In this document: positions 26,857 to 35,722 of the stretch, piece after piece
How the letters are laid out: each line of letters starts with the position of its first letter
How positions within the stretch are numbered: the stretch's first letter is position 1
IMG/VR virus record: IMGVR_UViG_3300035001_000008
Coordinates: 1-64,000 of that record
Length of the DNA stretch: 64,000 nucleotides
Strand: one strand, 5' to 3'
Source of the DNA: a virus
Notes under the pieces: model-generated
Databases searched by the model: none
Seen by the model: only the letters and a program-made list of their open reading frames with translations
What the model was told of the DNA's origin: nothing
Program-made: the position numbers and the translations under genes

Positions 26857-27235
26857 AAGTCACCTCCTGAGAATCATATAGCTCACCTGTATCGATACGA
26901 TCACGTAAACCCGCTTTAACAAGTTCACCGTTTTTACGCTGTGTATCTCTAGGGTGATACCAACGAATAGCGGCTAAGTTTGATTGCATTTTTAGTGCAA
27001 GCTCTTCGACAAATAAAGCGAAAGCCCTTTTAACATCTCCATCGTAGTTATCTACGAACAAGGCAGGGCAATCTGTTTCTTTTATAGTGGTTAACACCCA
27101 AGGGGAAGCAGGTAAATCAGGACGATTATCTTTATAAGTAGCGCCTTGATGAATTGCTAACGCATGACCAGCGGTGTATTTAATGTTGGCTTTTTGAGGG
27201 GTAAGGGTAATTTTATTCCATTTAGCTTTAACCAT
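26849..27235 (-). CDS. Probable neck / tail-completion protein
   Basis: 128 residues with a helical C-terminal half and a DRIDTGELYDS segment, a (D/T)GxL pattern common in HK97 gp10-like neck proteins. The position between head-closure and tail-terminator candidates supports this. It overlaps both neighbours slightly, so the block is translationally coupled. Confidence 0.6.
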   Translation of the reverse strand: MVKAKWNKITLTPQKANIKYTAGHALAIHQGATYKDNRPDLPASPWVLTTIKETDCPALFVDNYDGDVKRAFALFVEELALKMQSNLAAIRWYHPRDTQRKNGELVKAGLRDRIDTGELYDSQEVTFE

Positions 27236-27639
27236 TACCCACCCCCAACAGTTAAAAAATAACCGCTTATCTGTGTCCCTAATGCTTTTGAAACTGCTTT
27301 GAAACGTTGTGGTACTAATACCTCAATTGAAAAATCACCAGTGTAAGTAACACCTGAAGCAGGGTCAACAAACTTAGCCTTTATTAATTGATTTAAGGGT
27401 AAGTCTGTTGGTTGCAACTTAGGCTCTACTAAATTACCAGTTACGTACATTCTAGAAACCGCAGGGCCATCATTAAATGTTTCTGATGGGTTAAGCGTTC
27501 CTTGATATACACTAGCGGTAACTGTCTTTTCAACTGGATTAACAGGTCTTTGAATCCCTAAAGAATCGGTCTCATATTGCCCACTATCCGTAGAATAAGT
27601 GAGCCATAGATTAGTGAATTTCTTAAAGGGAGAACCCAT
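27235..27639 (-). CDS. Probable head-closure (stopper) protein
   Basis: 134 residues, mostly beta strands, in the third slot after the major capsid gene. Stoppers or head-closure proteins normally lie here. It shares single-base overlaps with both neighbours. Functional assignment by order only. Confidence 0.55.
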   Translation of the reverse strand: MGSPFKKFTNLWLTYSTDSGQYETDSLGIQRPVNPVEKTVTASVYQGTLNPSETFNDGPAVSRMYVTGNLVEPKLQPTDLPLNQLIKAKFVDPASGVTYTGDFSIEVLVPQRFKAVSKALGTQISGYFLTVGGG

Positions 27640-28118
27640 TAATTAAATTTAGCCTCAATTTCAGATTCACTAAATTTAACGCCTTCATTTAGGCTTTTGA
27701 ACTCATCAAGGGATGAAAAGCCAGAATCAGGCATCTTTTTTAGAATCAATTTAGCTGCTACATTGCCGATACCCTCTAGCGCTACCAGCTCAGGCTGTGA
27801 AGGCTTCCAGTTAGTAGATTTAAGTACTGGTGCAACATTGAGCTTAGGCTGTTGTACTGGCAGGGGTTGACCACTTAGAGGGTCATCTTTAAGGGATACC
27901 TGTAGACCATCTTTATCGGCGGTAGATGGCTCTACAAATAGTTCATCTAGGATGCCTAGTTCTAGAGCCATCTTTACTGAAGGATGGCGTTTAGCTACTA
28001 CCCATTCACTATCATCAACGTTGATGTTTACACCGGGAAGTAATTGTAGAAAATTACGCTTACCCCCGGAATAATTTACGTCAAGGCTAGTGGGTCGATT
28101 ATGCTTGATTGTTGCCAT
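27639..28118 (-). CDS. Head-tail connector candidate with helix-hairpin-helix motif
   Basis: 159 residues. The C-terminal part has a helix-hairpin-helix signature (LVALEGIGNVAAKLILKK), normally a DNA-backbone-binding element, then a second helix pair. The N-terminal part (about 1-55) looks like a small structural domain. It is the first gene after the major capsid protein, where connectors are usual. It is preceded by the palindromic motif at 28129. Confidence 0.6.
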   Translation of the reverse strand: MATIKHNRPTSLDVNYSGGKRNFLQLLPGVNINVDDSEWVVAKRHPSVKMALELGILDELFVEPSTADKDGLQVSLKDDPLSGQPLPVQQPKLNVAPVLKSTNWKPSQPELVALEGIGNVAAKLILKKMPDSGFSSLDEFKSLNEGVKFSESEIEAKFN

Positions 28119-28128
28119 GATTAACCCT

Positions 28129-28144
28129 TATCTAATATTAGATA
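28129..28144. promoter_or_regulatory. Perfect palindrome TATCTAATATTAGATA
   Basis: A 16-bp exact palindrome just upstream of the connector gene start, overlapping the major capsid gene stop. On the minus strand it is followed by AAGGGTTAATC and ATG. It is the strongest member of the RTTAGAY motif family found upstream of many genes in the window; it could be an operator or part of a promoter. Confidence 0.5.
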
Positions 28145-29055
28145 CCGTAGGCCATGCGCATAGACAGCGGCTTACGGCACTCGACACCACCCGTAGAAGC
28201 GCGGCAAATAACCTTAAAGGCCAGGTTAAACTGTTGAGTAGGTTGCTGATCAAAGTCACGGGGAACGTGATACTTAATCTTGTCAGCCCGCTTGCGCCAG
28301 CTAATCATGAGGTCAGTACCACCAGTACCCTTACCAGCTAGGTAAGGGAGGGGCATGACGTTCTGAACACCCGCACGGGATGCCCGCTGAGTACGCAAGA
28401 ACATCTCTAGGATGGTGGTATCAGACCCGGTTTGCATAGGAGTTGAGCTAATCTGCTCAAACTGCGCTACAGGCAAACCAATATTCTCAGGAATCTCTAC
28501 CATGTTGGTAGCTACTTTTGTGGCGCTAGCAAAGTTAACTAGGTCACGGTAGATTTTATCGGGGGTTTTAGATGCCCAAGTCGTACCAGACGCAGTACCG
28601 TCATTTAGTACAGTCGCGGTAGGCACGTTGGGATGGTTCAGGAAACCCAGTAGATTGTTGGCAGTATCGCCATCGTACCCGATGAAATCTAGCTTAGCTT
28701 CGATTACATCGCGGGCTGCAATGGCCATAGAAGCATCGAGGTTGGTTCTAGCGTATTGAGCGCTTTCTAGGTCATCCAACGTATAGGAATAACCATCGGC
28801 GATAGTACGAACGTACCCTACCCGCTCTTCTGCATTCAGATCCACCATGGGAATGTCATCCCCACCGTTGGCGAGGATTTTAGCTTCCCCTACATAAGTC
28901 AGCAGTTTGTAGGAATAAGTCCGAGCACCAATAGGGATTTCAGAAGATACAGGAAGAATGGCACCAGAAGCCATGAGCCTTTCTGGAAAATCCTGCTCAA
29001 CAACTTGGGTTTGAACGTATTTAAGTTGGTCGCGAAGAAAAAGAGAAGAAACCAT
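28138..29055 (-). CDS. Major capsid protein, DUF2184-like HK97 fold
   Basis: 305 residues. The sequence has the look of the DUF2184 capsid family: an N-terminal helix with LKYVQTQVVEQDFPER, an IPIGARTYSYK segment, and a C-terminal segment with KYHVPRDFDQQP. It follows the protease-scaffold and decoration genes and precedes the connectors, the normal order. No separate delta domain is obvious; scaffolding is probably supplied by the protease gene upstream. Confidence 0.85.
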   Translation of the reverse strand: MVSSLFLRDQLKYVQTQVVEQDFPERLMASGAILPVSSEIPIGARTYSYKLLTYVGEAKILANGGDDIPMVDLNAEERVGYVRTIADGYSYTLDDLESAQYARTNLDASMAIAARDVIEAKLDFIGYDGDTANNLLGFLNHPNVPTATVLNDGTASGTTWASKTPDKIYRDLVNFASATKVATNMVEIPENIGLPVAQFEQISSTPMQTGSDTTILEMFLRTQRASRAGVQNVMPLPYLAGKGTGGTDLMISWRKRADKIKYHVPRDFDQQPTQQFNLAFKVICRASTGGVECRKPLSMRMAYGI

Positions 29056-29066
29056 AATTATTACTC

Positions 29067-29606
29067 CTATGCCGTGGGCATATTAATGCGTAGAGGAACA
29101 AGCCCAGCAGCCGTAACCGCTTCAGTAAATCGAGCACCTGGTACAGCAAAAGCGCCAGTGGTATCGGCGTTATTGCGGAAACGTCCAATTACCGTATTAC
29201 CACCAGAAACTACTGCACGGGTAAACACAGGGCTGGTAGGGTTAACCGCAACTTCGGCGTAAACGTAAAGAGAACCTTTAATCATCACAGGAATGGGAGT
29301 ACCTGGAAGATAGTACATGTCTTGGGTGGAGTTCACCACACCAAGGCCATCTACAACACCTTGCAGTTCCTCATTACGCACTTTCTCAACAATACCTGCA
29401 AGGGTAAAGCCAGTGATAGCGGTGGGGTGAATAACGCGAGGGCGACCACTAGCATCTTCAGCATAGGACGTAGTAAATGCTACAGCCCGTCCAGGGTACA
29501 CAATGGTTTCACTGTAACAAGTAATGATTTCTTTAGGGCCGACACCGTAGGAAAGACCTTCTTCCCCAACAGCGTGAGTAAATCCGTAAGTCGTTTGAAT
29601 AGGCAT
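29067..29606 (-). CDS. Capsid decoration or head structural protein
   Basis: 179 residues, beta-rich and Gly/Val/Thr-rich, between the protease-scaffold and major capsid genes, where cement or decoration proteins lie. Segments such as GLVPLRINMPTA and TVIGRFRNNADT fit a trimeric decoration protein. No precise family can be named from the sequence alone. Confidence 0.65.
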   Translation of the reverse strand: MPIQTTYGFTHAVGEEGLSYGVGPKEIITCYSETIVYPGRAVAFTTSYAEDASGRPRVIHPTAITGFTLAGIVEKVRNEELQGVVDGLGVVNSTQDMYYLPGTPIPVMIKGSLYVYAEVAVNPTSPVFTRAVVSGGNTVIGRFRNNADTTGAFAVPGARFTEAVTAAGLVPLRINMPTA

Positions 29607-29607
29607 A

Positions 29608-31041
29608 TTAATTCATGGCCTCGCGTACAGGTTTCATAGAACGTTCCCGACGCTTTTTAGCGATAGGAGATTCTTTTTCTTTAGAGCCGCTTGCATAGTT
29701 AGCCCCGCCATACGTACCACTATCGGCACGTTCTTCCGCAGCATCTTCTACAGTTTCGCCACTATCCTTACGGGCTTGATTAATCATTTCCAGAAGAGAC
29801 ATGGAAATGTTTTCTTGAGCGTCTGCACGTTCAGCAGTTTCTTCTTTTTCTGGCTCAGTAACAACAGTGCTAGGTTGAAGCGCAGTATACAAACCGGCAA
29901 CATAACCAGAGTCACTATTAAAGCGCTCATTTTGCGCCAATTCAGGCTTTTGGGAAAGCAAATATAGGCGCTGAATGTTGGTAGAATCTAGTTTGAAGTC
30001 AGGGGTAAAATCAGAATCCTTACGGATTACAGGAAGCACCGTAGACCACAACTCAATTCGTTCTGACATTTGCTCAGCCATAGTCGCTGCCTGTTCATCG
30101 GCATTAAACTTAGGAGCTTTCTCAGCATCGGATAGCTTAGCTTCTACAACTTCAAGCAAGCCATCTTTACGACTGGACTCAGTTTTAACAGTTACTAGCT
30201 CATTTTCTAGTGCAGTCTTTTCAGACTTAGTAGAATTAAGTTCAGTTTCAAGATTGTCTAGACGGGTTTGAAGGTCTGCAACAGATGCGGCTAGCGCTGC
30301 ACTATCGTCACCATCAACGTTAAATACCCGGTTTTTAATCGGAATGGAAGTAGGCATACGCTTACCTTTTTGAATGTTTACGAGTTGATTAGTTAAATCA
30401 ATTATAGATTTACTAAAAACAGTTTGATTTGAACTATCTAATCTATTGAGGATTGAATTAATGTATTCCTCATCAAAATCAGTTTTATAAATGTCAGGGT
30501 CAGAATTTATCCATAGCTCACTATCAGTTGAATCCAACTTAAATGAAACTTCTGGGCCATGTCGCCCTCGCGTACATGCCGCAATATGATTGGCAATCCT
30601 CCCACCTTGACAATAAGGGTCTGATTCAGACCCGTCACCTTGAATTAGCGTGGTGCTATACCCTGGTGAAATCTGAGAGTAGGTGCCATCTTTAACGCTG
30701 TTGATCAAACTTCGATCAACTAGCGTAGCGACAATGCCTAAAAACTCACTATCCTCAACAACCATGTGATGGCCAGTCATACCTTTAAGATATTTAGTAG
30801 TGTTATCACTGTTTAATATCTCTGGAGGATGACCTTTAGTAACTGGAACCATTTTGAAAGAATCCAAAGTTTCCCTACTAAAAAGGTGCTCTGGCCTAAT
30901 GATTTCAGTTCTACTAGTACCGTCTTGGTTGATGTACTTTAATGGATAATTAGCACGGCCAATTCTGCCATAAATTCTCAAGTGACCATTGCTAGTCTCT
31001 TGAGATTTAAGAATAGGAGTAGAATCTTGCCTAAATTGCAT
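29608..31041 (-). CDS. DUF2213-type capsid maturation protease with scaffold
   Basis: 477 residues from ATG at 31041; a TTG three codons upstream is less likely. Residues about 1-170 match the DUF2213 head protein style (LKGMTGHHMVVE, YSQISPGYS, IAACTRGRHGPEV), thought to act as a prohead protease. Residues about 240-310 are a strong coiled coil, and the end is acidic then basic, as in scaffolding proteins. A protease-scaffold fusion upstream of the decoration and capsid genes is a common arrangement. In lysogeny it should be silent; its upstream region is shared with a divergent nuclease gene. Confidence 0.8.
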   Translation of the reverse strand: MQFRQDSTPILKSQETSNGHLRIYGRIGRANYPLKYINQDGTSRTEIIRPEHLFSRETLDSFKMVPVTKGHPPEILNSDNTTKYLKGMTGHHMVVEDSEFLGIVATLVDRSLINSVKDGTYSQISPGYSTTLIQGDGSESDPYCQGGRIANHIAACTRGRHGPEVSFKLDSTDSELWINSDPDIYKTDFDEEYINSILNRLDSSNQTVFSKSIIDLTNQLVNIQKGKRMPTSIPIKNRVFNVDGDDSAALAASVADLQTRLDNLETELNSTKSEKTALENELVTVKTESSRKDGLLEVVEAKLSDAEKAPKFNADEQAATMAEQMSERIELWSTVLPVIRKDSDFTPDFKLDSTNIQRLYLLSQKPELAQNERFNSDSGYVAGLYTALQPSTVVTEPEKEETAERADAQENISMSLLEMINQARKDSGETVEDAAEERADSGTYGGANYASGSKEKESPIAKKRRERSMKPVREAMN

Positions 31042-31183
31042 GTAAAACAATGCATAGATATTTCTAATAATAAAGTACTATTACTCAATTGTGTTTAATG
31101 CTAGATGTTATCTACTAGCCGATTATTGCTACTTATTTAATATTAAGCTACAATTAGATAAATGGGTTAAAAATTTAGGAATA

Positions 31184-32215
31184 ATGACTAGAAAGCTTGA
31201 CCGCGCATTTGTTAAAAATGAAATTGAAAATGTAGGGTATAGCCTAAATAGCACTTATATAAATTCTCAGTCTAAATTAACTATTATTTGCGATAAAGGT
31301 CACACTAACCAACTAGCGTGGAGTAAATGGAAAAGTGGATCTAGGTGTAAAACATGTAAAGGTATCGAATTTGCAAATTCTCTAAGAAATGACCCTAATC
31401 ATATAAAACAAGAAATTGAAGCAGAGGGATGGTTAGTACACGATTTGTATCACGACGCTAAAGTAAAAATGAAAGTTACGTGTCCTAGAGGTCATGAAAC
31501 ATCTATATGTTGGTCTAACTGGAAAGCTGGTAAAAGGTGCGGATTATGCGCAAGGGTAAATAATGGTAATAAACTTAGACTAACTTCTGACTTTGTCAAA
31601 GTTAGTGTTGAAGCAGAAAACTACGTTCTTAATAGCGTCTATAAAGGTTCTAAAACACATTTAGACATGACCTGCAAAAACGGTCATTCTATTTCCATGA
31701 CTTGGGATAATTGGAACGCTGGAAAACGCTGTGGTAAGTGCAACGGTAAACATAAGACTACGGAAGAAGTCTCTAAAGCTTTTGCGTTAGAAGGTTGTAC
31801 GCTTTTATCTCAATACGAAAGAAATAACAAGAAACTAGATTTTATCTGCCCTCAGGGTCACAGACATTCGATAACTTGGGCTGATTGGATAAGTGGTAGT
31901 AGGTGTGCAAAGTGCGCTGGTTATGGGTTTAATCCAAATAAACCAGCAAGTCTCTATTATCTAAAGTTTATAGTTGACTCAACACCTTATTACAAATTAG
32001 GAATTACTAACAGAACAATTCAAGAACGATATGCCCGTGAAAGGCTACCATATACAATATTAAAAGAGAATAGATACCTTTTTGGCAGTCTAGCCAAACA
32101 AAAAGAATCCGCACTATTAAAAAAGTTTAGCAATTACCTATACAAAGGTTTGCCAATTCTAAAAGACGGAAATACAGAAATTTTCATTAAGGACGTTCTT
32201 AAACTCGATGCATAA
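31184..32215 (+). CDS. Zinc-repeat GIY-YIG-type homing nuclease, four repeats
   Basis: 343 residues from ATG at 31184, which has AGGA just upstream; the frame is open back to a GTG at 31091. Same plan as the gene at 24169 but with four zinc units (TIICDKGH, KVTCPRGH, DMTCKNGH, DFICPQGH, each closed by C-x2-C) before the shared nuclease module (LYYLKF, YYKLGIT, ERY, GNTEIFIKDVL). The linker GFNPNKP before the nuclease is identical in both. It is divergent from the capsid protease gene and overlaps the Xre gene by 8 nt. Confidence 0.82.
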   Translation: MTRKLDRAFVKNEIENVGYSLNSTYINSQSKLTIICDKGHTNQLAWSKWKSGSRCKTCKGIEFANSLRNDPNHIKQEIEAEGWLVHDLYHDAKVKMKVTCPRGHETSICWSNWKAGKRCGLCARVNNGNKLRLTSDFVKVSVEAENYVLNSVYKGSKTHLDMTCKNGHSISMTWDNWNAGKRCGKCNGKHKTTEEVSKAFALEGCTLLSQYERNNKKLDFICPQGHRHSITWADWISGSRCAKCAGYGFNPNKPASLYYLKFIVDSTPYYKLGITNRTIQERYARERLPYTILKENRYLFGSLAKQKESALLKKFSNYLYKGLPILKDGNTEIFIKDVLKLDA

Positions 32216-32432
32216 CGAAAATACTATTCACGCTAATCTAAAAGCCCTCAGAAACACTACAAACAAAAGTCAATCTACACTAGCTAAAGAATTAAACCTC
32301 AGCGTGGATGCTTACAGAAAATGGGAGCATGGTAAGAAGTCTATTGATATTTTAGATTGTCACCGCTTAGCTGATGTTTTTGAACTTACACCAGTAGAAA
32401 TATTTATCCAACTAAACAAAGGACTCCTATAA
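32208..32432 (+). CDS. Xre-family helix-turn-helix regulator
   Basis: 74 residues, nearly all one Cro/CI-type HTH: SQSTLAKELNLSVDAYRKWEHGKKSID. It binds DNA as a small dimer and probably controls nearby genes. It starts within the end of the zinc-repeat nuclease gene and its last base is shared with the next start, so the three are co-transcribed. It could be the nuclease regulator or a phage switch protein; it is too short to be a classical CI repressor. Confidence 0.82.
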   Translation: MHNENTIHANLKALRNTTNKSQSTLAKELNLSVDAYRKWEHGKKSIDILDCHRLADVFELTPVEIFIQLNKGLL

Positions 32433-32806
32433 TGGAAAACCCTAACGCTTTTCACATCAACCTAAAAACATATACTGAAAATAACTTTGCTTTAGACTAT
32501 AAGCCTGCTATTGCTGATGGCATTGAACGTTGGCTTATTATGTATAACACACCAGTAATTATTGAATGTTCAGAAGTAAATACAATATTCACCATTTACC
32601 TAAACAGTCTTTTAGCTGATTTAATTCATCGTCTAGGTGTAGAACGTAGCGGTTCAATGGTTTCATTCAGTAATTTAAGTGAATTAAATAATAGAGTATT
32701 GGAACTTAGCCGTAAACACGTTTTTAATTACTTTAATGACCCTAAATATAAAGAAGCGGTAGATAGCATTCAGGGTAGTGTAATTGGGGTATTTGATGAT
32801 AACTAA
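32432..32806 (+). CDS. Hypothetical protein, STAS-like, paralogue A
   Basis: 124 residues. The core (NTPVIIECSEVN...LNSLLADLIHRLG) has the strand-helix pattern of STAS-like domains. It is a divergent paralogue of the gene at 33060: both have an A-x-DYxP segment, the strand-helix core and a DPKYKEAV / DPRYKHAV motif near the C-terminus. Function unknown; it follows the Xre gene with one shared base. Confidence 0.6.
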   Translation: MENPNAFHINLKTYTENNFALDYKPAIADGIERWLIMYNTPVIIECSEVNTIFTIYLNSLLADLIHRLGVERSGSMVSFSNLSELNNRVLELSRKHVFNYFNDPKYKEAVDSIQGSVIGVFDDN

Positions 32807-32811
32807 AATAG

Positions 32812-32841
32812 TTGCACATGTCGGTAAATATTAGATATAAT
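32812..32841 (+). promoter_or_regulatory. Sigma-70-type promoter
   Basis: TTGCAC (32812-32817) and a perfect TATAAT (32836-32841) separated by 18 nt, with ATTAGA inside the spacer, 29 nt upstream of the start at 32870. It lies in the gap after paralogue A. Confidence 0.6.
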
Positions 32842-32869
32842 AAGTGTATTCTTTAGGATTAAACAAACA

Positions 32870-33070
32870 ATGCTTGCTGTATGGCCAGGTGATTTAGTCC
32901 GGTACAAAGGTAAAAGTTTTGGTGGAAAACCTGATATATTTGAAATTGTAGAATATGACCCTATCCTAAAGATTGCATTATTTAAAAATACTAGAAGCGG
33001 TTTGGCTGCTGGATGGGGGCCAATCAGCGACTTAATCTTAATAAAGTCAGGTAAAAAAATTGATAATTGA
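32870..33070 (+). CDS. Hypothetical small protein, SH3-like
   Basis: 66 residues, beta-rich and basic, beginning LAVWPGDLVRYKGKSFGGKPDIFEIV, a pattern like small SH3/KOW-type barrels. No name can be given. It has its own promoter upstream, AGGA before the start, and an 11-nt overlap with the next gene. Confidence 0.55.
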   Translation: MLAVWPGDLVRYKGKSFGGKPDIFEIVEYDPILKIALFKNTRSGLAAGWGPISDLILIKSGKKIDN

Positions 33071-33407
33071 AGTTTACAAATACACAGGGCGTTACGCATT
33101 AGCCTACGATTACCCTCCATGTAGACATTTAATTAAAGACTCAATCAAATTAGTACATAAGTGGAATTACCCTGTAAAATTTGATTTAACTTCAGTGGAA
33201 TTGCTTTTACCAGAATTCGCTACTGATATGCTCAAAGACTTCTACACAACTTTAGGATATAAAAAGCCTAAAAAGTTTGTCAATTGGATTAATGGCAATG
33301 ATTTAGTAACTGCCATTTGTGAATCAAGTTTATTGCATGTTGATACTTGGTGGCGTGACCCTAGGTATAAACATGCGGTTGAGTTGTTGGAATCGAATGT
33401 AGTTTAA
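33060..33407 (+). CDS. Hypothetical protein, STAS-like, paralogue B
   Basis: 115 residues from TTG. Shares with the gene at 32432 the ALAYDYPP / ALDYKP region, a strand-helix STAS-like core (VKFDLTSVELLLPEF) and DPRYKHAVELLESNV near the end. The two copies, separated by one small gene, suggest an old duplication. Convergent with the minor head gene, 2 bp apart. Confidence 0.55.
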   Translation: MIIEVYKYTGRYALAYDYPPCRHLIKDSIKLVHKWNYPVKFDLTSVELLLPEFATDMLKDFYTTLGYKKPKKFVNWINGNDLVTAICESSLLHVDTWWRDPRYKHAVELLESNVV

Positions 33408-33409
33408 GG

Positions 33410-34096
33410 TTAAACGCTCAATCCCCTAGCTACCGCTTCTTCTAAAGTTAATTGAATTAATTCGCAGCGGCACCGATTGTAACAAGTGCAATCCTGAGAA
33501 GGAAGAGGTAACACCCCTAGCTTCTGTATGCCTCTAGAAGCGTGGGCAATACAACTACCGCAGTGTCTAGCTAAAGGGTCTAATACTCTCACCTCCCAGG
33601 GCTTATCACGCGCCCTATCGCGTTTCATCTGCCAATAGGATTGTTGCCCACTGTCAGCATACATAGCTAATCGTTGTTTCAATCTAGCTACTGAAACATT
33701 ACCAGCCTCAATATCCATTGCAAGGAATTTCAGGCCGTATCGTTTTCCATCCTCCCCAATGCCTGAGTAATATTGATTTTTAAGTTTCCTAGCAATTGTT
33801 AAAAAGTCATTTGAAGTTAAATATTCAGATCCACCCGCTCCTAAAATGCCACTCGAAACATGTATATGCTTCAAATGCTCAGCAGCCCTTAATTGAAATT
33901 GAAATAAAGTAATCTCACCACTTTCTAACTTATCAGCAAGTTCAATTAATTTAACTTTCTCACGTTCAATATACCCTTTTGTTAAATTTAAGGCGGCTTC
34001 TTTTTTAAGAAATTGACCAGTATCAATATAGCGATACCGCTTTACACGGGGGTCAAATCTTACATTTGGGGTAATAGCGTCAATATTAAATTCCAT
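33410..34096 (-). CDS. Minor head protein, Mu gpF-like
   Basis: 228 residues. The C-terminal region has the cysteine-rich signature of phage minor head proteins: CGSCIAHASRGIQ followed by a CTCYNRCRC segment. The N-terminal two thirds are helical. These proteins are encoded beside the portal and are packaged in the head; here the portal gene is 9 kb upstream on the same strand, with other modules between. Downstream along the minus strand the capsid protease gene follows after the plus-strand insertion. Confidence 0.8.
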   Translation of the reverse strand: MEFNIDAITPNVRFDPRVKRYRYIDTGQFLKKEAALNLTKGYIEREKVKLIELADKLESGEITLFQFQLRAAEHLKHIHVSSGILGAGGSEYLTSNDFLTIARKLKNQYYSGIGEDGKRYGLKFLAMDIEAGNVSVARLKQRLAMYADSGQQSYWQMKRDRARDKPWEVRVLDPLARHCGSCIAHASRGIQKLGVLPLPSQDCTCYNRCRCELIQLTLEEAVARGLSV

Positions 34097-34133
34097 TTGA
34101 ATTAAAATAAAGTTATACCACTATTTTAATTGA

Positions 34134-34451
34134 ATGACTTTAATACACTTTGAGGAACAAGACCCAAAGAAATTAATTAAAAGTCAAAGGGCAGAAATAT
34201 TAAATCACTTTAAGCATACTTGTGTTTATTGCAAATCAAAAACTAAGCACATGACTATAGATCATGTGATACCCATTAAATATGGTGGCAGTGAAAGAAC
34301 TTCAAATAAAGTAACTGCGTGCCGTAGTTGTAATTTAGATAAAGCTCATGAGCCTTGGATTCCTTGGTATAGGCGACAATCTTTTTATGATGCTGTAACT
34401 GAGGTTTTTATTAAAGAATGGATTGATGTTGAGTTGAGAGAAGCGAGTTAA
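34134..34451 (+). CDS. HNH endonuclease
   Basis: 105 residues. Shows the full HNH-Zn motif: CVYC, IDHVIPIKYGG, N-x-VTACRSCN. The His-Asn-His residues act with a metal to cut DNA, and the two C-x2-C pairs bind structural zinc. It sits on the plus strand, divergent from the minor head gene, as a free-standing homing-type gene; HNH proteins that assist packaging terminases also look like this, but no terminase is adjacent. Confidence 0.88.
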   Translation: MTLIHFEEQDPKKLIKSQRAEILNHFKHTCVYCKSKTKHMTIDHVIPIKYGGSERTSNKVTACRSCNLDKAHEPWIPWYRRQSFYDAVTEVFIKEWIDVELREAS

Positions 34452-34609
34452 ACGTACAACGCAACTATGCAAATTACAACGCCAGTAACAATACTGGCAA
34501 AACCCCATACCTTTTTATAAAAAGAATTTCGCCATCCACACAACCATTCAAACCCACTTAAAATCAAGCTGAATCCAATAAAGCCTAAAAATGTACCTAC
34601 AATTATCAT
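34448..34609 (-). CDS. Small two-helix membrane protein
   Basis: 53 residues with two hydrophobic helices (about 3-18 and 34-52) around a short WRNSFYKK loop. The start codon overlaps the exonuclease stop as ATGA, a typical coupled start, which supports reality. It overlaps the end of the HNH gene on the other strand by 4 nt. Possible second holin or superinfection protein; not established. Confidence 0.6.
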   Translation of the reverse strand: MIIVGTFLGFIGFSLILSGFEWLCGWRNSFYKKVWGFASIVTGVVICIVALYV

Positions 34610-35361
34610 TTAATTAAAAGTCCCATTTGTTTGTACTTTCTAAACCTATCGCGGTACATATCTAGGTAAAACTCAAGTTCACTTTTATCTAAAGTGAAAA
34701 TTTGCGGTTCATGCTCAGGTACAGCAATAACAATTTTTGCTTGTTCAATAGGAGCGCATTCATTTTTATAAACGTGATTAAAGGCTGTAGCGTATGCTCC
34801 AGCTTGCATTAAATAACCTTCAATCCATTCTTTCTTTTTAGGCTTACCTTTATTCTTTCCCTTACCTGGCTTAGAAGTCTTCCAGTCTAATAGCGTTACA
34901 ATCCCGTCTACTATGCCTACCGAGTCCATTCTGCCAGCGTAGCAGCCAGGAAACCACACTACAGACTCAGTTAATATGAAATGCTCAACAGTCACTAAAA
35001 ACTGTTCTAGGCTGTACCACCAATCAGCCCATATATCAGAATCAACTATTACCTTTTTACCCGCTTGAAAATCCTCAGCTTTAGCGTGAGTCCAATTACC
35101 TCTATCTAATGAATCATCGTTAGGGTTTTCAGTCCTCCACTTTTTGAAAAATTCCTTTTTCTCCGGTGGATCAGTATTGCTACAAACAGTAGTAACTGAA
35201 GGCAGGAACTCATAGTAGGGCAGGTACTTTTTTACTTCAGATGGATAAAGTTTATCTGTTTTAAGTTCAAATTCCTTAGGAATGCTATCAACTAAAGGAA
35301 CCGTGTAATGCCGCTTCCAATTGATAGACACCGTTTGATAATCGTATGATTGTAATTTCAT
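34606..35361 (-). CDS. PD-(D/E)XK exonuclease, Cas4/lambda-exo-like
   Basis: 251 residues. The C-terminal half shows the nuclease core: GRMDSVGIVDG (metal-binding Asp), LLDWKTSK (the D-x-K motif), and a downstream QAGAYATAF helix with the usual Gln/Tyr. Such phage nucleases resect double-strand ends so that an annealing protein can work on the single strands; the ERF and SSB genes at 56435 and 55841 would be partners. It is downstream of four small genes on the same strand. Confidence 0.82.
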   Translation of the reverse strand: MKLQSYDYQTVSINWKRHYTVPLVDSIPKEFELKTDKLYPSEVKKYLPYYEFLPSVTTVCSNTDPPEKKEFFKKWRTENPNDDSLDRGNWTHAKAEDFQAGKKVIVDSDIWADWWYSLEQFLVTVEHFILTESVVWFPGCYAGRMDSVGIVDGIVTLLDWKTSKPGKGKNKGKPKKKEWIEGYLMQAGAYATAFNHVYKNECAPIEQAKIVIAVPEHEPQIFTLDKSELEFYLDMYRDRFRKYKQMGLLIK

Positions 35362-35365
35362 TCCT

Positions 35366-35527
35366 TTATTTATTCTTAAGTAGGTTAATTAAACGTGCAA
35401 GGTCATCATTAGATAACTTACCTAGTAACCTTTGATATTTAAGCAAGTCGCCTACATATAACGCCTCTATTGTTTCAGATAACGTAGATGACATTGGCGC
35501 AAGGTTGGCAGCATCAGGAAGGCTCAT
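35366..35527 (-). CDS. Small helical hypothetical protein
   Basis: 53 residues, almost entirely helical, acidic N-terminal half and basic end. The start has AAGGA 9 nt upstream with an AT-only spacer, and the frame fits exactly between two genes, 4 bp from each. No family recognised. Confidence 0.55.
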   Translation of the reverse strand: MSLPDAANLAPMSSTLSETIEALYVGDLLKYQRLLGKLSNDDLARLINLLKNK

Positions 35528-35530
35528 TAA

Positions 35531-35722
35531 TTAGTCCTTATTTAAGTAAAATGTCGTTATACACCCCAAGTATATGGTAACTAACGTTAGTTGTGCAATA
35601 TCAGATGCACTTAAAAAGCCGTCTAACATCCCAGTATATAACCGCTCAGACCCACCAAATAGGAAACTAGCTAGTAAAAAGTCTTTACTACCCTTTTGGA
35701 ACAGCTCTATTAAATTGTCCAT
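35531..35722 (-). CDS. Small membrane protein
   Basis: 63 residues with a hydrophobic segment at about 41-59 and a helical N-terminus. Abuts the next gene upstream without a gap. Function unknown. Confidence 0.5.
   Translation of the reverse strand: MDNLIELFQKGSKDFLLASFLFGGSERLYTGMLDGFLSASDIAQLTLVTIYLGCITTFYLNKD

Noticed and set aside
31091-31183. GTG at 31091 as the start of the four-repeat nuclease
   Set aside because: The extra residues do not match the related protein, and the ATG at 31184 has AGGA at the right distance.
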